64,000 nucleotides of DNA from CATQHS01 sp965203375. GTDB lineage: Bacteria > Actinomycetota > Acidimicrobiia > Acidimicrobiales > Aldehydirespiratoraceae. The notes beneath the pieces are model-generated. The model was not told the DNA's origin, made no database searches, and worked only from the letters and a program-made list of their open reading frames with translations. This document shows positions 19,828-30,171 of the stretch, piece by piece. The stretch covers positions 1,426,001 through 1,490,000 of the forward strand of contig OZ241886.1 of NCBI GenBank assembly GCA_965203375.1. Direction: 5' to 3'. How positions within the stretch are numbered: position 1 is the stretch's first letter; every line of letters begins with the position of its first letter. The translations under genes were made by a program, and so were the position numbers.

Positions 19828-21819
19828 TTACGGCGAGGCCGGGGCGGTGGGGGTGGCTGCGGTTTGGCTTGGGGTTCCGGCGCCGGCGGGGTTGATGGCT
19901 CGTAGTTGGGTGTTGTAGCGGAGTCCGTTGGTTATGCCGATCATGGTGTGTGTGGTGGTGGCGGCGGTGCTGCCGCGTATTGAGCGCCAGCAGCGCCAGT
20001 TGGTTTCGCCGTTGGGGCGTTCTCTGAATTGGTATTCGCTGATGGTGGCGTTGTTGGGGTTGGTCCAGCTCAGGGCGATGGATCGGTTGGCGCCGGTTGC
20101 GGTGAGCCCGGTCGGGGCGGCGGGGGCGGTGCCGGAGGCGGCGGGTGTGGTGGCGGTGACTTCGCTGGCCGTCCCTGTGCCGGCGGCGTTGACGGCCCGG
20201 ATCTGGATGCGGTGGGCGGTGGAGCCGGCGAGTTTTGTGAGGGTGTGGGCGGTGGTGTCGGCCCCGGTGCTCCAGATGTTGGTCCAGCACTGCCAGTCGC
20301 TGTCATATGAGGGGCGTTGGCGGTATTGGTAGCCGGTGATGGTGGTGTTGTTGGGGTTGGTCCAGCTCAGGGCGATGGAGCCGGCGGCGGCGGTGGCGGT
20401 CAGCCCCGACGGCGCCGAGGGTGCGGGCAGAGCCGGCGTGGCTGCGGTTTGGCTTGGGGTTCCGGCGCCGGCGGGGTTGATGGCTCGTAGTTGGGTGTTG
20501 TAGCGGAGTCCGTTGGTTATGCCGATCATGGTGTGTGTGGTGGTGGCGGCGGTGCTGCCGCGTATTGAGCGCCAGCAGCGCCAGTTGGTTTCGCCGTTGG
20601 GGCGTTCTCTGAATTGGTATTCGCTGATGGTGGCGTCGCCGGGGTTGGTCCAGCTCAGGGCGATGGATCGGTTGGCGCCGGTTGCGGTGAGCCCGGTCGG
20701 GGCGGCGGGGGCGGTGCCGGAGGCGGCGGGTGTGGTGGCGGTGATTTCGCTGGCCGTCCCTGTGCCGGCGGCGTTGACGGCCCGGATCTGGATGCGGTGG
20801 GCGGTGGAGCCGGCGAGTTTTGTGAGGGTGTGGGCGGTGGTGTCGGCCCCGGTGCTCCAGATGTTGGTCCAGCACTGCCAGTCGCTGTCATATGAGGGGC
20901 GTTGGCGGTATTGGTAGCCGGTGATGGTGGTGTTGTTGGGGTTGGTCCAGCTCAGGGCGATGGAGCCGGCGGCGGCGGTGGCGGTCAGCCCCGACGGCGC
21001 CGAGGGTGCGGGCAGAGCCGGCGTGGCGGTGACCTTGACCGCGGCGCTTCGGCCCGAGATGTTCTCGGCGGCCAGCTCGACGTCGTAGCTGGTGCCGTTG
21101 GTCAGCCCGGTTATGGTTCGGCTGGTCGAGGTCACCGGCGCCTGAGTCCAGGCCGACCACGAGCTCGAGCTTGATTTCTTGTGCCGGTGCTGGTATCGGA
21201 GTATCCCGTATCGGGCCGGCGGGGCGTCCCAGGACAAGGCGAGGGCGTTGTTGCCGGGGGCAGCGGCCACGCCGGTGGGGGATCGGGCCAGACCGGTGGT
21301 GGCGGAGGCCCGGGCGGCGGTGCTCCACCCCGCGGAGTTGCCGGCTTGTAGCTCGATGTCGTAGCCGGCGCCGGTGGCGGTCAGGCCGGTGATGGTGTGG
21401 CTGACGGTGGAGGCCCCGGCGCCGGTGGCGGTCTGCCAGGCGCCGTAGCCGCCGGTGCCGGTCTTGGTCCGGTACCGGTAGCCGGTGATGGTGGTGTCGG
21501 CGGGATCGGTCCACGACAAGTCGACCGATCCGTGGCCGCCGGAGGCCTTCAGCCCTACCGGCGCCCCCGGCACCGCCGCCGCCTTGGGGGCGGGCGCGGT
21601 CGGCGTCGTGGGCGCAGTGGCGGCCGTGGGCGTGGCCGAGGCGTGGACGGTGGCGCTCCAGCCCGCTTTGGCCTTGGCCGCCAGCCCGATCCGGTAGGAG
21701 GTGCCGTTGGTCAGTCCGGTGATGGTCGCGGTGGTCGTCGCCGCCGACAGTTCCGTCCAGCTCGTCCACGATCCCCGAGTCCGCCACCTCATAGCGGTAG
21801 CGGTGCATCGTGATCCCAT
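19828..21819 (-). pseudogene. C-terminal frame of a secreted fibronectin type III/metzincin protein (after a frameshift)
   Basis: This frame continues the protease gene after a one-base shift in the run of four C at 21773-21776 (plus strand). With three bases, ...YEVADSG joins SWTSWTELSAATTTATITG and restores the second half of a fibronectin III domain. It encodes the half domain plus six complete FN3 domains, each about 95 residues with the core LSWTNP...TITGY..R. They occur as alternating A-B pairs. The last two pairs are the products of a nearly perfect 585-bp tandem duplication (19853-21022). The protein ends in a Pro/Ala/Thr tail with no sorting signal. Whether the break is real, phase-variable or a sequencing error cannot be told here. 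Confidence 0.75.
19853..21022. repeat. 585-bp tandem duplication of a pair of fibronectin III domains
   Basis: 19853-20437 and 20438-21022 are direct repeats. By eye only about four bases differ (gttgtt against gtcgcc in one place, and one C/T), changing three residues. Each copy encodes one A-type and one B-type FN3 domain in frame. Confidence 0.93.
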
Positions 21820-24800
21820 ATCCCGAAGGCGGGGAGTCCCAGCTCAACGCGATGCTGGCGTTGCCGGGCGCCGCGGTCACCCCGGTGGGGGAGTTGGCCG
21901 GTCCGGTGGTCGCGCTCGTCCGGGCGGCGGCGCCCCAGCCCGAGCCGTTGCCGGCCTGCAGTTCGATGTCGTAGCTGGTGCCGGTGGCGGTGAGGCCGGT
22001 GATGGTGTGGCTGGTGGTGGAGGCCCCGGCGCCGGTGATGGTCTGCCATGCGCCGTAGCTGCCGGTGCCGGTCTTGGTCCGGTACCGGTAGCCGGTGATG
22101 GTGGCGTTGGCGGGGTTGGTCCACGACAAGTCGACCGAGCCGCTGCCCCCCGAGGCTTTCAGTCCGCCGGGCGCGGCCGGGAGCGGGACCTTGATCCCGC
22201 CGCTCCAGGTCACGCTGGCCGAGCCCGACGCGCCGGAGCTGTCAGTGGCGGTGGCGGTCAGCTCATGGACGCCCGCGGTCAGATCCGAAGTGGATATCGC
22301 CAGCGACCCGCCCGTGCCCAGTGCCCCGTCGATGCTGCTCGACCACCGGATGCTCGACAAGCCCAGGCGGCCGTCCTCGGGATCATAGGCAGTTGCCCTC
22401 AAGATCAGCGGCCTTGCCCCCAGCAGGCTGCTGTTGTCGGCGGGGCTGTGAATGAACACCTCCGGCGAGTTCGCCGCCACCGTGAAGACCGGCGACTGGA
22501 CGCTGGCCGACCTCGTCCCGTCTGAAACGGTGACCCTGATGCGAGCCGAAGTGGACCCCGCCAGCGAGACACGATCAACGCTCATAGAACTAGACGTGTG
22601 ATCAACCGCGATGGTCTCGTATGTGGAACCCCCGTCATCGGAGTATTCCACCATGTACGACAAGGTATCGCTGTCGGCATCGGCGCCCGACCACGAAAAC
22701 GTCACCGTGTCGCCATTGAGGACCTGCCCGGCCGTCGGTGCAGTCACCGAAACCGTCGGCGCATTGGCCGATCGAGTCACCTCAGTCAACACCGTTGTAG
22801 AAGAACTAGATCCCTCAGCGCCACCCACCCCGCTGGAAGTGGTGACCGTCTTAGAAATCCGATACTTGGCCCAATCCGGCGGATTGCTCACCGGAACCAC
22901 CCAAACCTCACCCGACGAACCGCTGTGGGTTGTAACCTCGTACGTGCCGAACGACACCGACTTCAACACATTCCCCGACGCGTCCAAAAGCTCCAACGTG
23001 TAATCTCCAGACAGCAACTCCGGCTGTACCGCAGGCGACCCAATCGAAATCACAGGCAACACGCTGATACGAGAAGTCCCTGAAGACCCGCCTACACCAC
23101 CATCAGCGGCCCTAGTTCTGAAGCCCCTGACCAGCACAGTGGGAGAAATATTGCCCTCAAGGTCCGGCCCCTTATCCCAATCGATACCATCAATCTTCGT
23201 AATAAACTTAGGATGATAAAATTTATCAACCCAACGATGTTGAGAATTATCATTAGGATCATTCTGTGGATTGTCATCGTAACCACAGTAACTCATCAAC
23301 GAAAAAACTTCGCCGGGTGCCATAATAGTCAAAGAATCGTCAGAACTTTGGACAAATCTAGTATCGAAACCCCATATCGCAGTGTCGGCATTGGTAGATG
23401 GCCCCAACATAGCCAGATCACGGTCCGTTATCTGAAAGATATTAGGGTTACTGCGAAGTACGTAAGGATACGGATGAGCATTTCCATCTACTGCAGTCGA
23501 ACACAAAACCCGATTACCCCCAGCACTCTCATATCCAGCGTGATACTCGCCTATAACGTGACCGAACTCATGTGCCCCACGATTACGGGCATAGCCAAAG
23601 CTGCCTGCGTCATCCAGGCCATCTGTGTACCAAGCAGCAACGTTGGAAGGAAGAGTGCCGTCGTCTCCTCTGCCGCCGCCAGCCGTACCAGAGCCTGGCC
23701 CATCTCCAAATATCACGCCCAGGTATACAGATTTGCTTCCGTCGTTGGCTCTTGCTACCAACAGATAATCTAGCAACTTGACCAGTCCAGTATTATCGGG
23801 GGCTGGATCAATTACTGTGTTCAAAAATCGCATGTCATATCTTAATTCTGCGATCGGCATCACCGTTTCAATACGCAGAGCCTGCTCCTCAAGAAGTTCA
23901 CGTGTCGGTAACGTGTGACCCGTTATCTTGACCCCTACCATTCGGACTCGGGGCTGCTTCACGTGTCTAAAGGACAGGTCGGCTTTGCACATGTTGTCGG
24001 GGTTGATGGCTTCTTCACAGTGAACTCCTTCGTCCACTTCCAGCCGGAAGGCTACCGGATATCCGCTCGTGGTATCCCTGTTGCCGACCCAGTCAGCGTA
24101 AGAACCTGTGAAGAGGCTACTGTTTGCAAGATCGTCATCCAACAGGAAGTTAACCGAAGCGTCTATCTCGTCACGACGGCTCGCCGCGTCTGGTTCCACG
24201 CGGAACTTTCCATAATCTGGATCCGAAGGGCGCCCCTCTATGCGATTAACCGGAATGGCTGCTCCTATATATATCTCGCCTCTGCTAGTCAGGCGAAAGG
24301 CCTTCAATCTTACACTTACCGACTTCGTCGCTGTTTTATTGCCCCAGGGCTCTAGAAAAGCCCGCACTACCGTGGTCTTTCCTTTCACTAGCTTGATACT
24401 TCCCTCCCAATCCTGCAGTCCCTGGGTAACCTCTAAACCGACCAGAGTCACTGCCGGCACTGTCGTCCGGGTAGAAATCGGAGAGCTGTAGGATCCGCTG
24501 CCCCATGAGTTCCAAGCTCTAATTCTCACCTGGTAAGTGGTGCCGTACTCCAAGCCGGTCAGAGTCACTCCATCGGTCGGTATGCCCCCGCCGGTGACCC
24601 GACGAGTTTTATTTTGAGTACTGGTTGCCGCCCCGGTTGTCTCCTGATAGGAGTAGTGGATGTCCCAGGCGCTGATAGCTGAACTGCCTGACGAACTCGG
24701 CTGCGCCCACTTCACCGTCAAAGATCCCACCCCGGCCGCAACCGACACATTCCGCGGCACTCCCGGGGGGTGTACCACGAATGCAGTATCCGTTGGAATC

Positions 24801-24898
24801 CCGCACCGCGTCGCCGTGTGGCGGTCCCAACGGACACTCCACTTCTCGGCAGCCGTAAGTACTGTAGTAAACCAACCCTCCACTGCAAGGAGGATCAT
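20888..24898 (-). pseudogene. Central frame of the secreted metzincin protease with FN3 and Ig-like domains
   Basis: In-frame coding runs from about 24770 to 21776. The parts of this frame outside that are shadow. Order: one FN3 domain (about residues 46-140); a conserved pre-peptidase region (LVGLEVTQGLQDWEG); a metalloprotease with HEFGHVIGEYH at 443-453, an exact HExxHxxGxxH metzincin zinc site; a likely Met-turn LMSYCGY (Met 535); two Ig/cadherin-like domains (VSVTAPTAGQVLNGDTV; VFIHSPADNSSLLG); then FN3 domains. It would act outside the cell on proteins. GC content drops to about 50% over 22.6-24.9 kb. The N-terminal signal peptide is in another frame (24609-25178). Removing one base at each of two homopolymers gives a single 1782-residue protein. 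Confidence 0.8.
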
Positions 24899-25178
24899 TC
24901 GGGTGGTTCATTGTCTTTTGCACGCACTCGCCATTTGACCGGAATTGTGTCCTATCCGCACACGACCTACACCGGCCAGTGATACGATTAATACCGTTCG
25001 GACAATTAGAACCCGAAGCTGCCGCCTGCTCTGCCACCGTGACCATCTCAGATGAATCCGGCGGCGAATCCATCAACAAAAGCAACATCAATCCTGCCAC
25101 CAGCGCGCAAAGTGACAACACTTGCCAGACCCACCGAGCATTCCGACGTCTTGACTTCAAGAAACGGCAACCTAGCAC
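24609..25178 (-). pseudogene. N-terminal frame of the metzincin protein: signal peptide and cysteine-rich segment
   Basis: This frame begins with the same leader cassette as the neighbouring lipoproteins (LGCRFLKSRRRNARWVWQVL), but its hydrophobic core runs into LMLLLLMDSPP without the lipobox cysteine. The product would therefore be secreted or membrane-anchored by an uncleaved helix. A segment with about ten cysteines follows (CPNGINRITGRC, CSGGLVYY, CREVECPLGPPHG). At the run of six G at 24765-24770 (plus strand) the frame leaves the FN3 domain. One base fewer joins GTPPG to VPRNVSVAAGVGSLTV of the central frame. The start is taken as the GTG at 25178, the codon aligned with the lipoprotein starts. 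The GTG at 25184 is the alternative. Confidence 0.65.
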
Positions 25179-25205
25179 AACCACACGCCGAAGTCAACTG
25201 AGCCG

Positions 25206-26411
25206 TTAACTAGGTCTGATCTCCCAGTCTTCGGCGTCTTCCAGAAGTTGTTTCCCTTCGTTATCCGATAGTTTCGATATTCCGTAGTCAACCTCAAATA
25301 TGTAGTCTCGTCCGGCTGCGGTATCCTCGTAGCAGCAGCCTAAGATAGATTGTCCAGTGATGTGGCAGAACAGATAGTTGCCTGGTGCTAAGTCTACCTC
25401 AATTGTCCCAATAGGACCAGTGCTAACCGTGTTTTCGTATGTCACTTCACGTGCCGCGTAACCGTAGGGCATCTTCCATCCGAATGGTCCGTCTTTTACT
25501 AGAAGAGAATATCTTTGGCTATAAAAACCCGCCTTCCTAAAGTCGGATACTGCTTCCCACCAAATACCGATATCGGTATCGTCGATAATAACCACTGAGG
25601 CACCCGATGTTAAGAACCTACCTATAAAACCATAACCGGAGTATTCGTCAGCGTATCCAGTGGATACGAAGGTGATCGTCGCGGGTTCGCCCGAAGGGCT
25701 ATATGAATTCCAATCACCATGTACGAACTGGTAATATCGTTCGCTCCCGTCCGGATCCCTGTCAATATAGGCACGGCCATGGCTGAAGTAAATATAGAAA
25801 ACCATATCACGCCACGATCCAGTTGTCTCTCTGAGACTGCACCCGGCTATCAAAGAGTCTACTGGAGAAAACACACAAACCGAAAAGTACTCGGATGGTT
25901 CAAGGTATGCTTCGGCTGTGCCGTCGGGTCCTGTGGTAACGAAGTCTATTGGAGAGGCTGCGATATCTTCGGCGGTGGAGTGTACCTGTGCTCCGGGAGG
26001 TATATACACTCGCGCTCTGGGAGGCTGTTCACCAAACTTGTCGCCTCCGATCTTGTGCCACCATTCCGATGACTCGTCGTCATTGATCACGGCGATCTGC
26101 AGATCGGGTATCACTCCGAAGGCGATGTCGTCGTTCGGGTCCACATCGCCGTAAGCTATGAACCTGACCCTCACCCCGACATCTTCGTCTTCATCCTCAT
26201 CTACCAACGGAAGAGGCACAGTGCGCAACCCAACCGTCGTTGTTGTGACCGGTGTCGCCGAGGCCGCCGTGGCCTCAGTAGGTACAGGCGAAGGAGCGGA
26301 TGCCGACTGGCCGCTACAAGCCGCCCCCACCGCCAGCGCGCACAGTGACAGTACTTGCCAGACCCACCGAGCATTCCGACGTTTTGACTTCAAGGAACGG
26401 CAACCTAGCAC
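25206..26411 (-). CDS. Two-repeat lipoprotein of an expanded tandem family, member 5 (type 1)
   Basis: I do not recognise the family. A basic leader (LKSKRRNARW) and hydrophobic stretch end at AVGAACSGQ, a probable though atypical lipobox. A Pro/Thr/Ala linker and an acidic run precede RVRFIAYGDVDPNDD. Two internal repeats follow (about 70-190 and 230-345). Each has a hydrophobic IAVIND..SSEWW / VVIIDD..IGIWW block, then TTGPDGTAEAYL / STGPIGTIEVDL, PxxYxxC and a second Cys 10-12 residues on. This resembles a prealbumin/Cna-B-like sandwich with a disulfide (inference). The C-terminus KLSDNEGKQLLEDAEDW is shared with member 2. It ends 21-27 bp before the protease gene. The start follows the conserved GTG-CTA-GG. 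Confidence 0.7.
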   Translation of the reverse strand: MLGCRSLKSKRRNARWVWQVLSLCALAVGAACSGQSASAPSPVPTEATAASATPVTTTTVGLRTVPLPLVDEDEDEDVGVRVRFIAYGDVDPNDDIAFGVIPDLQIAVINDDESSEWWHKIGGDKFGEQPPRARVYIPPGAQVHSTAEDIAASPIDFVTTGPDGTAEAYLEPSEYFSVCVFSPVDSLIAGCSLRETTGSWRDMVFYIYFSHGRAYIDRDPDGSERYYQFVHGDWNSYSPSGEPATITFVSTGYADEYSGYGFIGRFLTSGASVVIIDDTDIGIWWEAVSDFRKAGFYSQRYSLLVKDGPFGWKMPYGYAAREVTYENTVSTGPIGTIEVDLAPGNYLFCHITGQSILGCCYEDTAAGRDYIFEVDYGISKLSDNEGKQLLEDAEDWEIRPS

Positions 26412-26435
26412 AACCACACGCCGAAGTCAATCGGG

Positions 26436-27626
26436 TTATCGATATAAGGATCTGACACTCCAGTCCTTTATCTCTTCTAGAAATTGTTTTGCTTCGCTGT
26501 CTGTCAGTTTATACATCCTAGTCCCGATGCCAACGTCATTAACTCGGTATACATAGTCTTGTGCGGCTGCAATGCCCTCATAATCACAGTGTGAAACATG
26601 TTCATATGTGATATCACAGAACAAATAGTTGCCTGGGGCCATGCTCACTTCGAGTATACCTGGCCAATCAATATCGATGTAACGAACAGGCGTGTTTTGG
26701 CGTACCCTCTCGTGTGTCTCACTACCGTAAGGTATTCCCCATCCGAATTCCCATCCGAGAGCTACAGCAAGAGGATATGAGTCGAGATCGTGGACAGCCG
26801 CACCGTCGTCGGAGACTGCCGTCCACCACATGCCGATGTCAGCGTCGTTGACGACAGCTATGGACACACCTGGTGCTAAGAAGTCGATAAATGGTGGCAC
26901 ATCTGTACCGATCTGCCCTATGGCTACCAAAGTGATCGTTGCCGGTTCGCTCAAAGGATCATATGAATCTCTGCGTCCGTGCAGGAACCGGTAATATCGT
27001 TCACTCCCTTCCTGTTCTCGTTCAATATAGGCACGGCCATTGCTGAAATGGACATAGAAAGGAATATAACTCTCCCTGTATATTGATTCGCTGAGACTGC
27101 AGCCTGCTATAAGATCTTCTACTGGGGAAATCACACAGACCGAAAAAGATTCAGAAGATTTGAGGTATGTTTCGGCTGTGCCGTCGGGTCCTGTGGTGAT
27201 GAAGTCTATCGGAGAAGCTGCGATAGCTTCGGCTGTAGATTGTATCTGCGCTCCTGGAGGTATAAACATTCGTGACCCGTGAGGCAGTTCTTCTAAAACT
27301 CCACCTCCGACTGTGTTCCACCAATCCGGTGACTCTCTATTCTTGATCACGGCAATTCGCACATCGGGTATCACCCCGAAGTCGATATCGTCGTTTGGGT
27401 CTATATCGCCATAAGCTATGAACCTGACCCTCACCTCAACATCCTCATCAAACTGCGGATACGGTACGGACGAGGAAGCGGCGGTGGACTCAGCCGGTAC
27501 ACGAGAGGGTGCAGCCCCAGACCCGCCGCTACAAGCCGCCCCCGCCACCAGCGCGCAAAGTGACAATACTTGCCAGACCCACCGAGCATTCCGATGTCTT
27601 GACTTCAAGGAACGGCAACCTAGCAC
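26436..27626 (-). CDS. Two-repeat lipoprotein of the tandem family, member 4 (type 2)
   Basis: A paralogue of the neighbours with leader LKSRHRNARWVWQVL and CSGGSG after the hydrophobic core. It has the same two-repeat layout (RVRFIAYGDIDPNDD; SPIDFITTGPDGTAETYL; VCVISPVEDLIAGC; then IAVVNDADIGMWW and FCDITYEHVSHC). The C-terminus VNDVGIGTRMYKL...EEIKDWSVRSLYR defines type 2, shared with members 1 and 3. Large parts are nearly identical in DNA to member 1 (30172-31377), including the reverse-complement tail around 26460-26560 against 30180-30280, so the copies are recent or kept alike by gene conversion. The linker is shorter than in member 5. Base composition is near 50% GC. Confidence 0.7.
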   Translation of the reverse strand: MLGCRSLKSRHRNARWVWQVLSLCALVAGAACSGGSGAAPSRVPAESTAASSSVPYPQFDEDVEVRVRFIAYGDIDPNDDIDFGVIPDVRIAVIKNRESPDWWNTVGGGVLEELPHGSRMFIPPGAQIQSTAEAIAASPIDFITTGPDGTAETYLKSSESFSVCVISPVEDLIAGCSLSESIYRESYIPFYVHFSNGRAYIEREQEGSERYYRFLHGRRDSYDPLSEPATITLVAIGQIGTDVPPFIDFLAPGVSIAVVNDADIGMWWTAVSDDGAAVHDLDSYPLAVALGWEFGWGIPYGSETHERVRQNTPVRYIDIDWPGILEVSMAPGNYLFCDITYEHVSHCDYEGIAAAQDYVYRVNDVGIGTRMYKLTDSEAKQFLEEIKDWSVRSLYR

Positions 27627-27650
27627 AACCACACGCCGAAGTCAACCGAG

Positions 27651-28925
27651 TTATCGGTATAGGGATCTGACACTCCAGTCCTTTATCTCTTCTAGAAATT
27701 GTTTTGCTTCGTTGTCTGTCAGTTTATACATCTTAGTCCCGATGCCAACGTCATTAACTCGGTATACATAGTCTTGTGCGGCTGCAATGCTCTCATAATC
27801 ACAGTGCGAAATGTATTCATAGGTGATATTACAGAACAAATAGTTGCCTGGGGCCATGCTTACTTCGAGTATACCTGGCCAATCAATATTGATGTAATGA
27901 ACGGGTGCATTTTGACGCACTCTCTCACGTGCTTCACTGCCGTAAGGTATCCCCCATCCGAATTCCCACCCGGAAAGCACGGAAAGAGCATATTGACCGA
28001 GATCGTTGACGGCCGCGCCGTCATCGGAGACCGCTGTCCACCATGCGCCGATATCCGCGTCGTTGATAACAGCTATGGAAACACCTGGCGCTAGATGATC
28101 AGTAATTGGCGGCACATCTGTACCGATCTGTCCTGTGGCTACTAAGGTGATCGTTGCCGGTTCGCTTAAGGGGCTGTATGAATCCCGATCTCCGTACAGG
28201 AACCGGTAATACCGTTCGCTCCCGTCCAGTTCTTGGTCAATGTAGGCACGACCATTACTGAAATATATATAGAAAATAGTTGGATCACGCCACTCATTTA
28301 ACGCTTCGCTCCATATCCGTTCCTCATTTATTGCTTCGGGTCGTATCCATTCCTCGAGACTGCACCCTGCTATCAGATCATCTATCGGCGAAATCACACA
28401 AATTGAAAAGGATCTGGACGGCTTAAGGGGATTAAGGTATGTTTCCGCTGTACCGTCAGGTCCTGTGGTAACAAAGTCTATCGGAGAAGCCGTGATAGCT
28501 TCGGCCGTGGATTGCATCTGCGCCCCGGGAGGTATGAGCAACTCTGCCCCAGGAAATTCTTTGGAAATTTCGCTTCCGACTGTGTTCCACCAATCCGATG
28601 ACTCTCTATAAGTGATCACGGCAATTCGCACATCGGGTATCACTCCGAAGTCGATGTCGTCGTTCGGGTCCACATCGCCATAAGCTATGAACCTGACCCT
28701 CACCTCGACATCCTCATCGAACTGCGGATACGGTACGGACGAGGGCGCAGGCTCAACCGTCGTCGCGGTCACCGCTGGTGCCGAGGCCGCCGTGGGCTCA
28801 GGCGGTACAGGCGAAGGCGCGGATGCTGACTGGCCACTACAAGCCACCCCTACCGACAGCGCATAAAGAGACAATATTAGCTGAATCCACCGACGATCTA
28901 GGCGCAGTCTGACGGGACCTAGCAT
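27651..28925 (-). CDS. Two-repeat lipoprotein of the tandem family, member 3 (type 2, divergent leader)
   Basis: The longest member (424 residues). Its leader differs (MLGPVRLRLDRRWIQLILSLYALSVGVACSGQ) while the rest follows type 2. It therefore seems to have a different 5' end joined to the common body. It starts with ATG at 28925, at the position where other members have GTG, followed by CTAGG. A GGAG about 8 nt upstream supports it, and this is why I prefer that codon across the family. Extra residues lie between the two repeats (EEWIRPEAINEERIWSEALNEW), containing a short internal duplication of about ten residues. The cysteine pattern ICVISPIDDLIAGC and FCNITYEYISHC is conserved. Confidence 0.7.
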   Translation of the reverse strand: MLGPVRLRLDRRWIQLILSLYALSVGVACSGQSASAPSPVPPEPTAASAPAVTATTVEPAPSSVPYPQFDEDVEVRVRFIAYGDVDPNDDIDFGVIPDVRIAVITYRESSDWWNTVGSEISKEFPGAELLIPPGAQMQSTAEAITASPIDFVTTGPDGTAETYLNPLKPSRSFSICVISPIDDLIAGCSLEEWIRPEAINEERIWSEALNEWRDPTIFYIYFSNGRAYIDQELDGSERYYRFLYGDRDSYSPLSEPATITLVATGQIGTDVPPITDHLAPGVSIAVINDADIGAWWTAVSDDGAAVNDLGQYALSVLSGWEFGWGIPYGSEARERVRQNAPVHYINIDWPGILEVSMAPGNYLFCNITYEYISHCDYESIAAAQDYVYRVNDVGIGTKMYKLTDNEAKQFLEEIKDWSVRSLYR

Positions 28926-28944
28926 AAGCACACTCCAAATGTGG

Positions 28945-30147
28945 TCAGTTGACGAATTGTGGTAGCACCGGCCAGTTTTTGGTGTCTTCTAAGAGTTGTT
29001 TACCTTCGCTATCTGATAGTTTCCATACTCCGTAATCAACCTTGAATACGTAGGTCTGTGTAGCTGCTATATATTCGTAATTGCAACCTATAATATATCT
29101 GGTAAGGTGACAGAACATATAGTCACCTGGTGTCAAATCTATATCAATCATCCCACCAGAATCAGTGCGAATTGTGCTTTCAAGTATTGCTTCTTGTGCC
29201 TTATAGTTGTAAGGTATCTTCCACCCGAATTCTGAACTATTATCGACGTTGAGAGGGTACACGCCATCATCGATGATGGTTGCCTTATTGAAGTCTAAGA
29301 CTGACTCCCACCAGACTCCGATATCTGGGTCTTTTATGATAGCCACCGAAACGCCTGGCTCTAGATGGTTACCTACAGAATCATAAATGGATAATTCGTC
29401 AACATACGTTGTAGATATGAATGTTAAAGTCGCTGGTTCGCTTGTGGGGCTGTATGAATCTTGATGTCCGTGCAAGAACCGGCGATATCGTTCGCTCCCG
29501 TCCGGATCCCTGTTAATATAGGCACGGCCATGGCTGAAGTAGATATAGAAAACCATTTCACGCCACCGTCCAGTCGTCTCTCTGTCACCGCATCCGGCTA
29601 TCAAGAGGTCTACTGGAGAAATTACACAAACCAAAAAGATTTCAGACGGTTTGAGGTATGTTTCGGCTGTACCTTCAGATCCTGTGATGATTGAATCTAT
29701 CGGCAAGGATGCGATGTCTTCGACTGCAGATTGTATTTGCGCCCCGGGAGGCGGATAGCTTATGTATCCCAAATCACTAGCCACGATCGCGTCCCACCAT
29801 TCCTGCAACTCTCGCTCCGTAATCACGGCGATCTGCAGATCGGGTATCATCCCGAAGGCGATGTCGTCGTTTGGGTCCACATCGCCGTAAGCTATGAACT
29901 TGATTCTCACCTCGGCATATTCGTCTTCATTCTCATCTACCGACGGAAGAGGCACAGTGCGCAGCTCAACCGTCGTCGTGGTCACCACCGACGAAGAAGC
30001 CGCGGTGGAATCAGTCGGTACACGAGAGGGTGCAGCCCCAGACCCGCCGCTACAAGCCGCCCCCGCCGCCAGCGCGCAAAGTGACAACACTTGCCAACCC
30101 CACCGAGCATTTCGACGTTTTGACTTCAAGGAACGGCAACCTAGCAC
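28945..30147 (-). CDS. Two-repeat lipoprotein of the tandem family, member 2 (type 1)
   Basis: A 400-residue type 1 paralogue that shares with member 5 the inter-repeat block RETTGRWREMVFYIYFSHGR and the C-terminus KLSDSEGKQLLEDTKNW. The leader is LGCRSLKSKRRNARWGWQVL with CSGGSG after the core. Its first upstream leader codon is GTA instead of GTG, so translation must begin at GTG 30147. This is a second argument for that start across the array. Repeat 1 carries VCVISPVDLLIAGC and repeat 2 FCHLTRYIIGC. It is the most diverged member in the middle section (WWDAIVASDLGYISYPPPGA). Confidence 0.7.
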   Translation of the reverse strand: MLGCRSLKSKRRNARWGWQVLSLCALAAGAACSGGSGAAPSRVPTDSTAASSSVVTTTTVELRTVPLPSVDENEDEYAEVRIKFIAYGDVDPNDDIAFGMIPDLQIAVITERELQEWWDAIVASDLGYISYPPPGAQIQSAVEDIASLPIDSIITGSEGTAETYLKPSEIFLVCVISPVDLLIAGCGDRETTGRWREMVFYIYFSHGRAYINRDPDGSERYRRFLHGHQDSYSPTSEPATLTFISTTYVDELSIYDSVGNHLEPGVSVAIIKDPDIGVWWESVLDFNKATIIDDGVYPLNVDNSSEFGWKIPYNYKAQEAILESTIRTDSGGMIDIDLTPGDYMFCHLTRYIIGCNYEYIAATQTYVFKVDYGVWKLSDSEGKQLLEDTKNWPVLPQFVN

Positions 30148-30171
30148 AACTACACGCCGAAGTCAATCGGG

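Noticed and set aside
20655..20891. Small His/Arg/Pro-rich frames recurring within the FN3 repeats
   Set aside because: They are identical shadow frames produced by the 585-bp duplication on alternate frames of the coding DNA.
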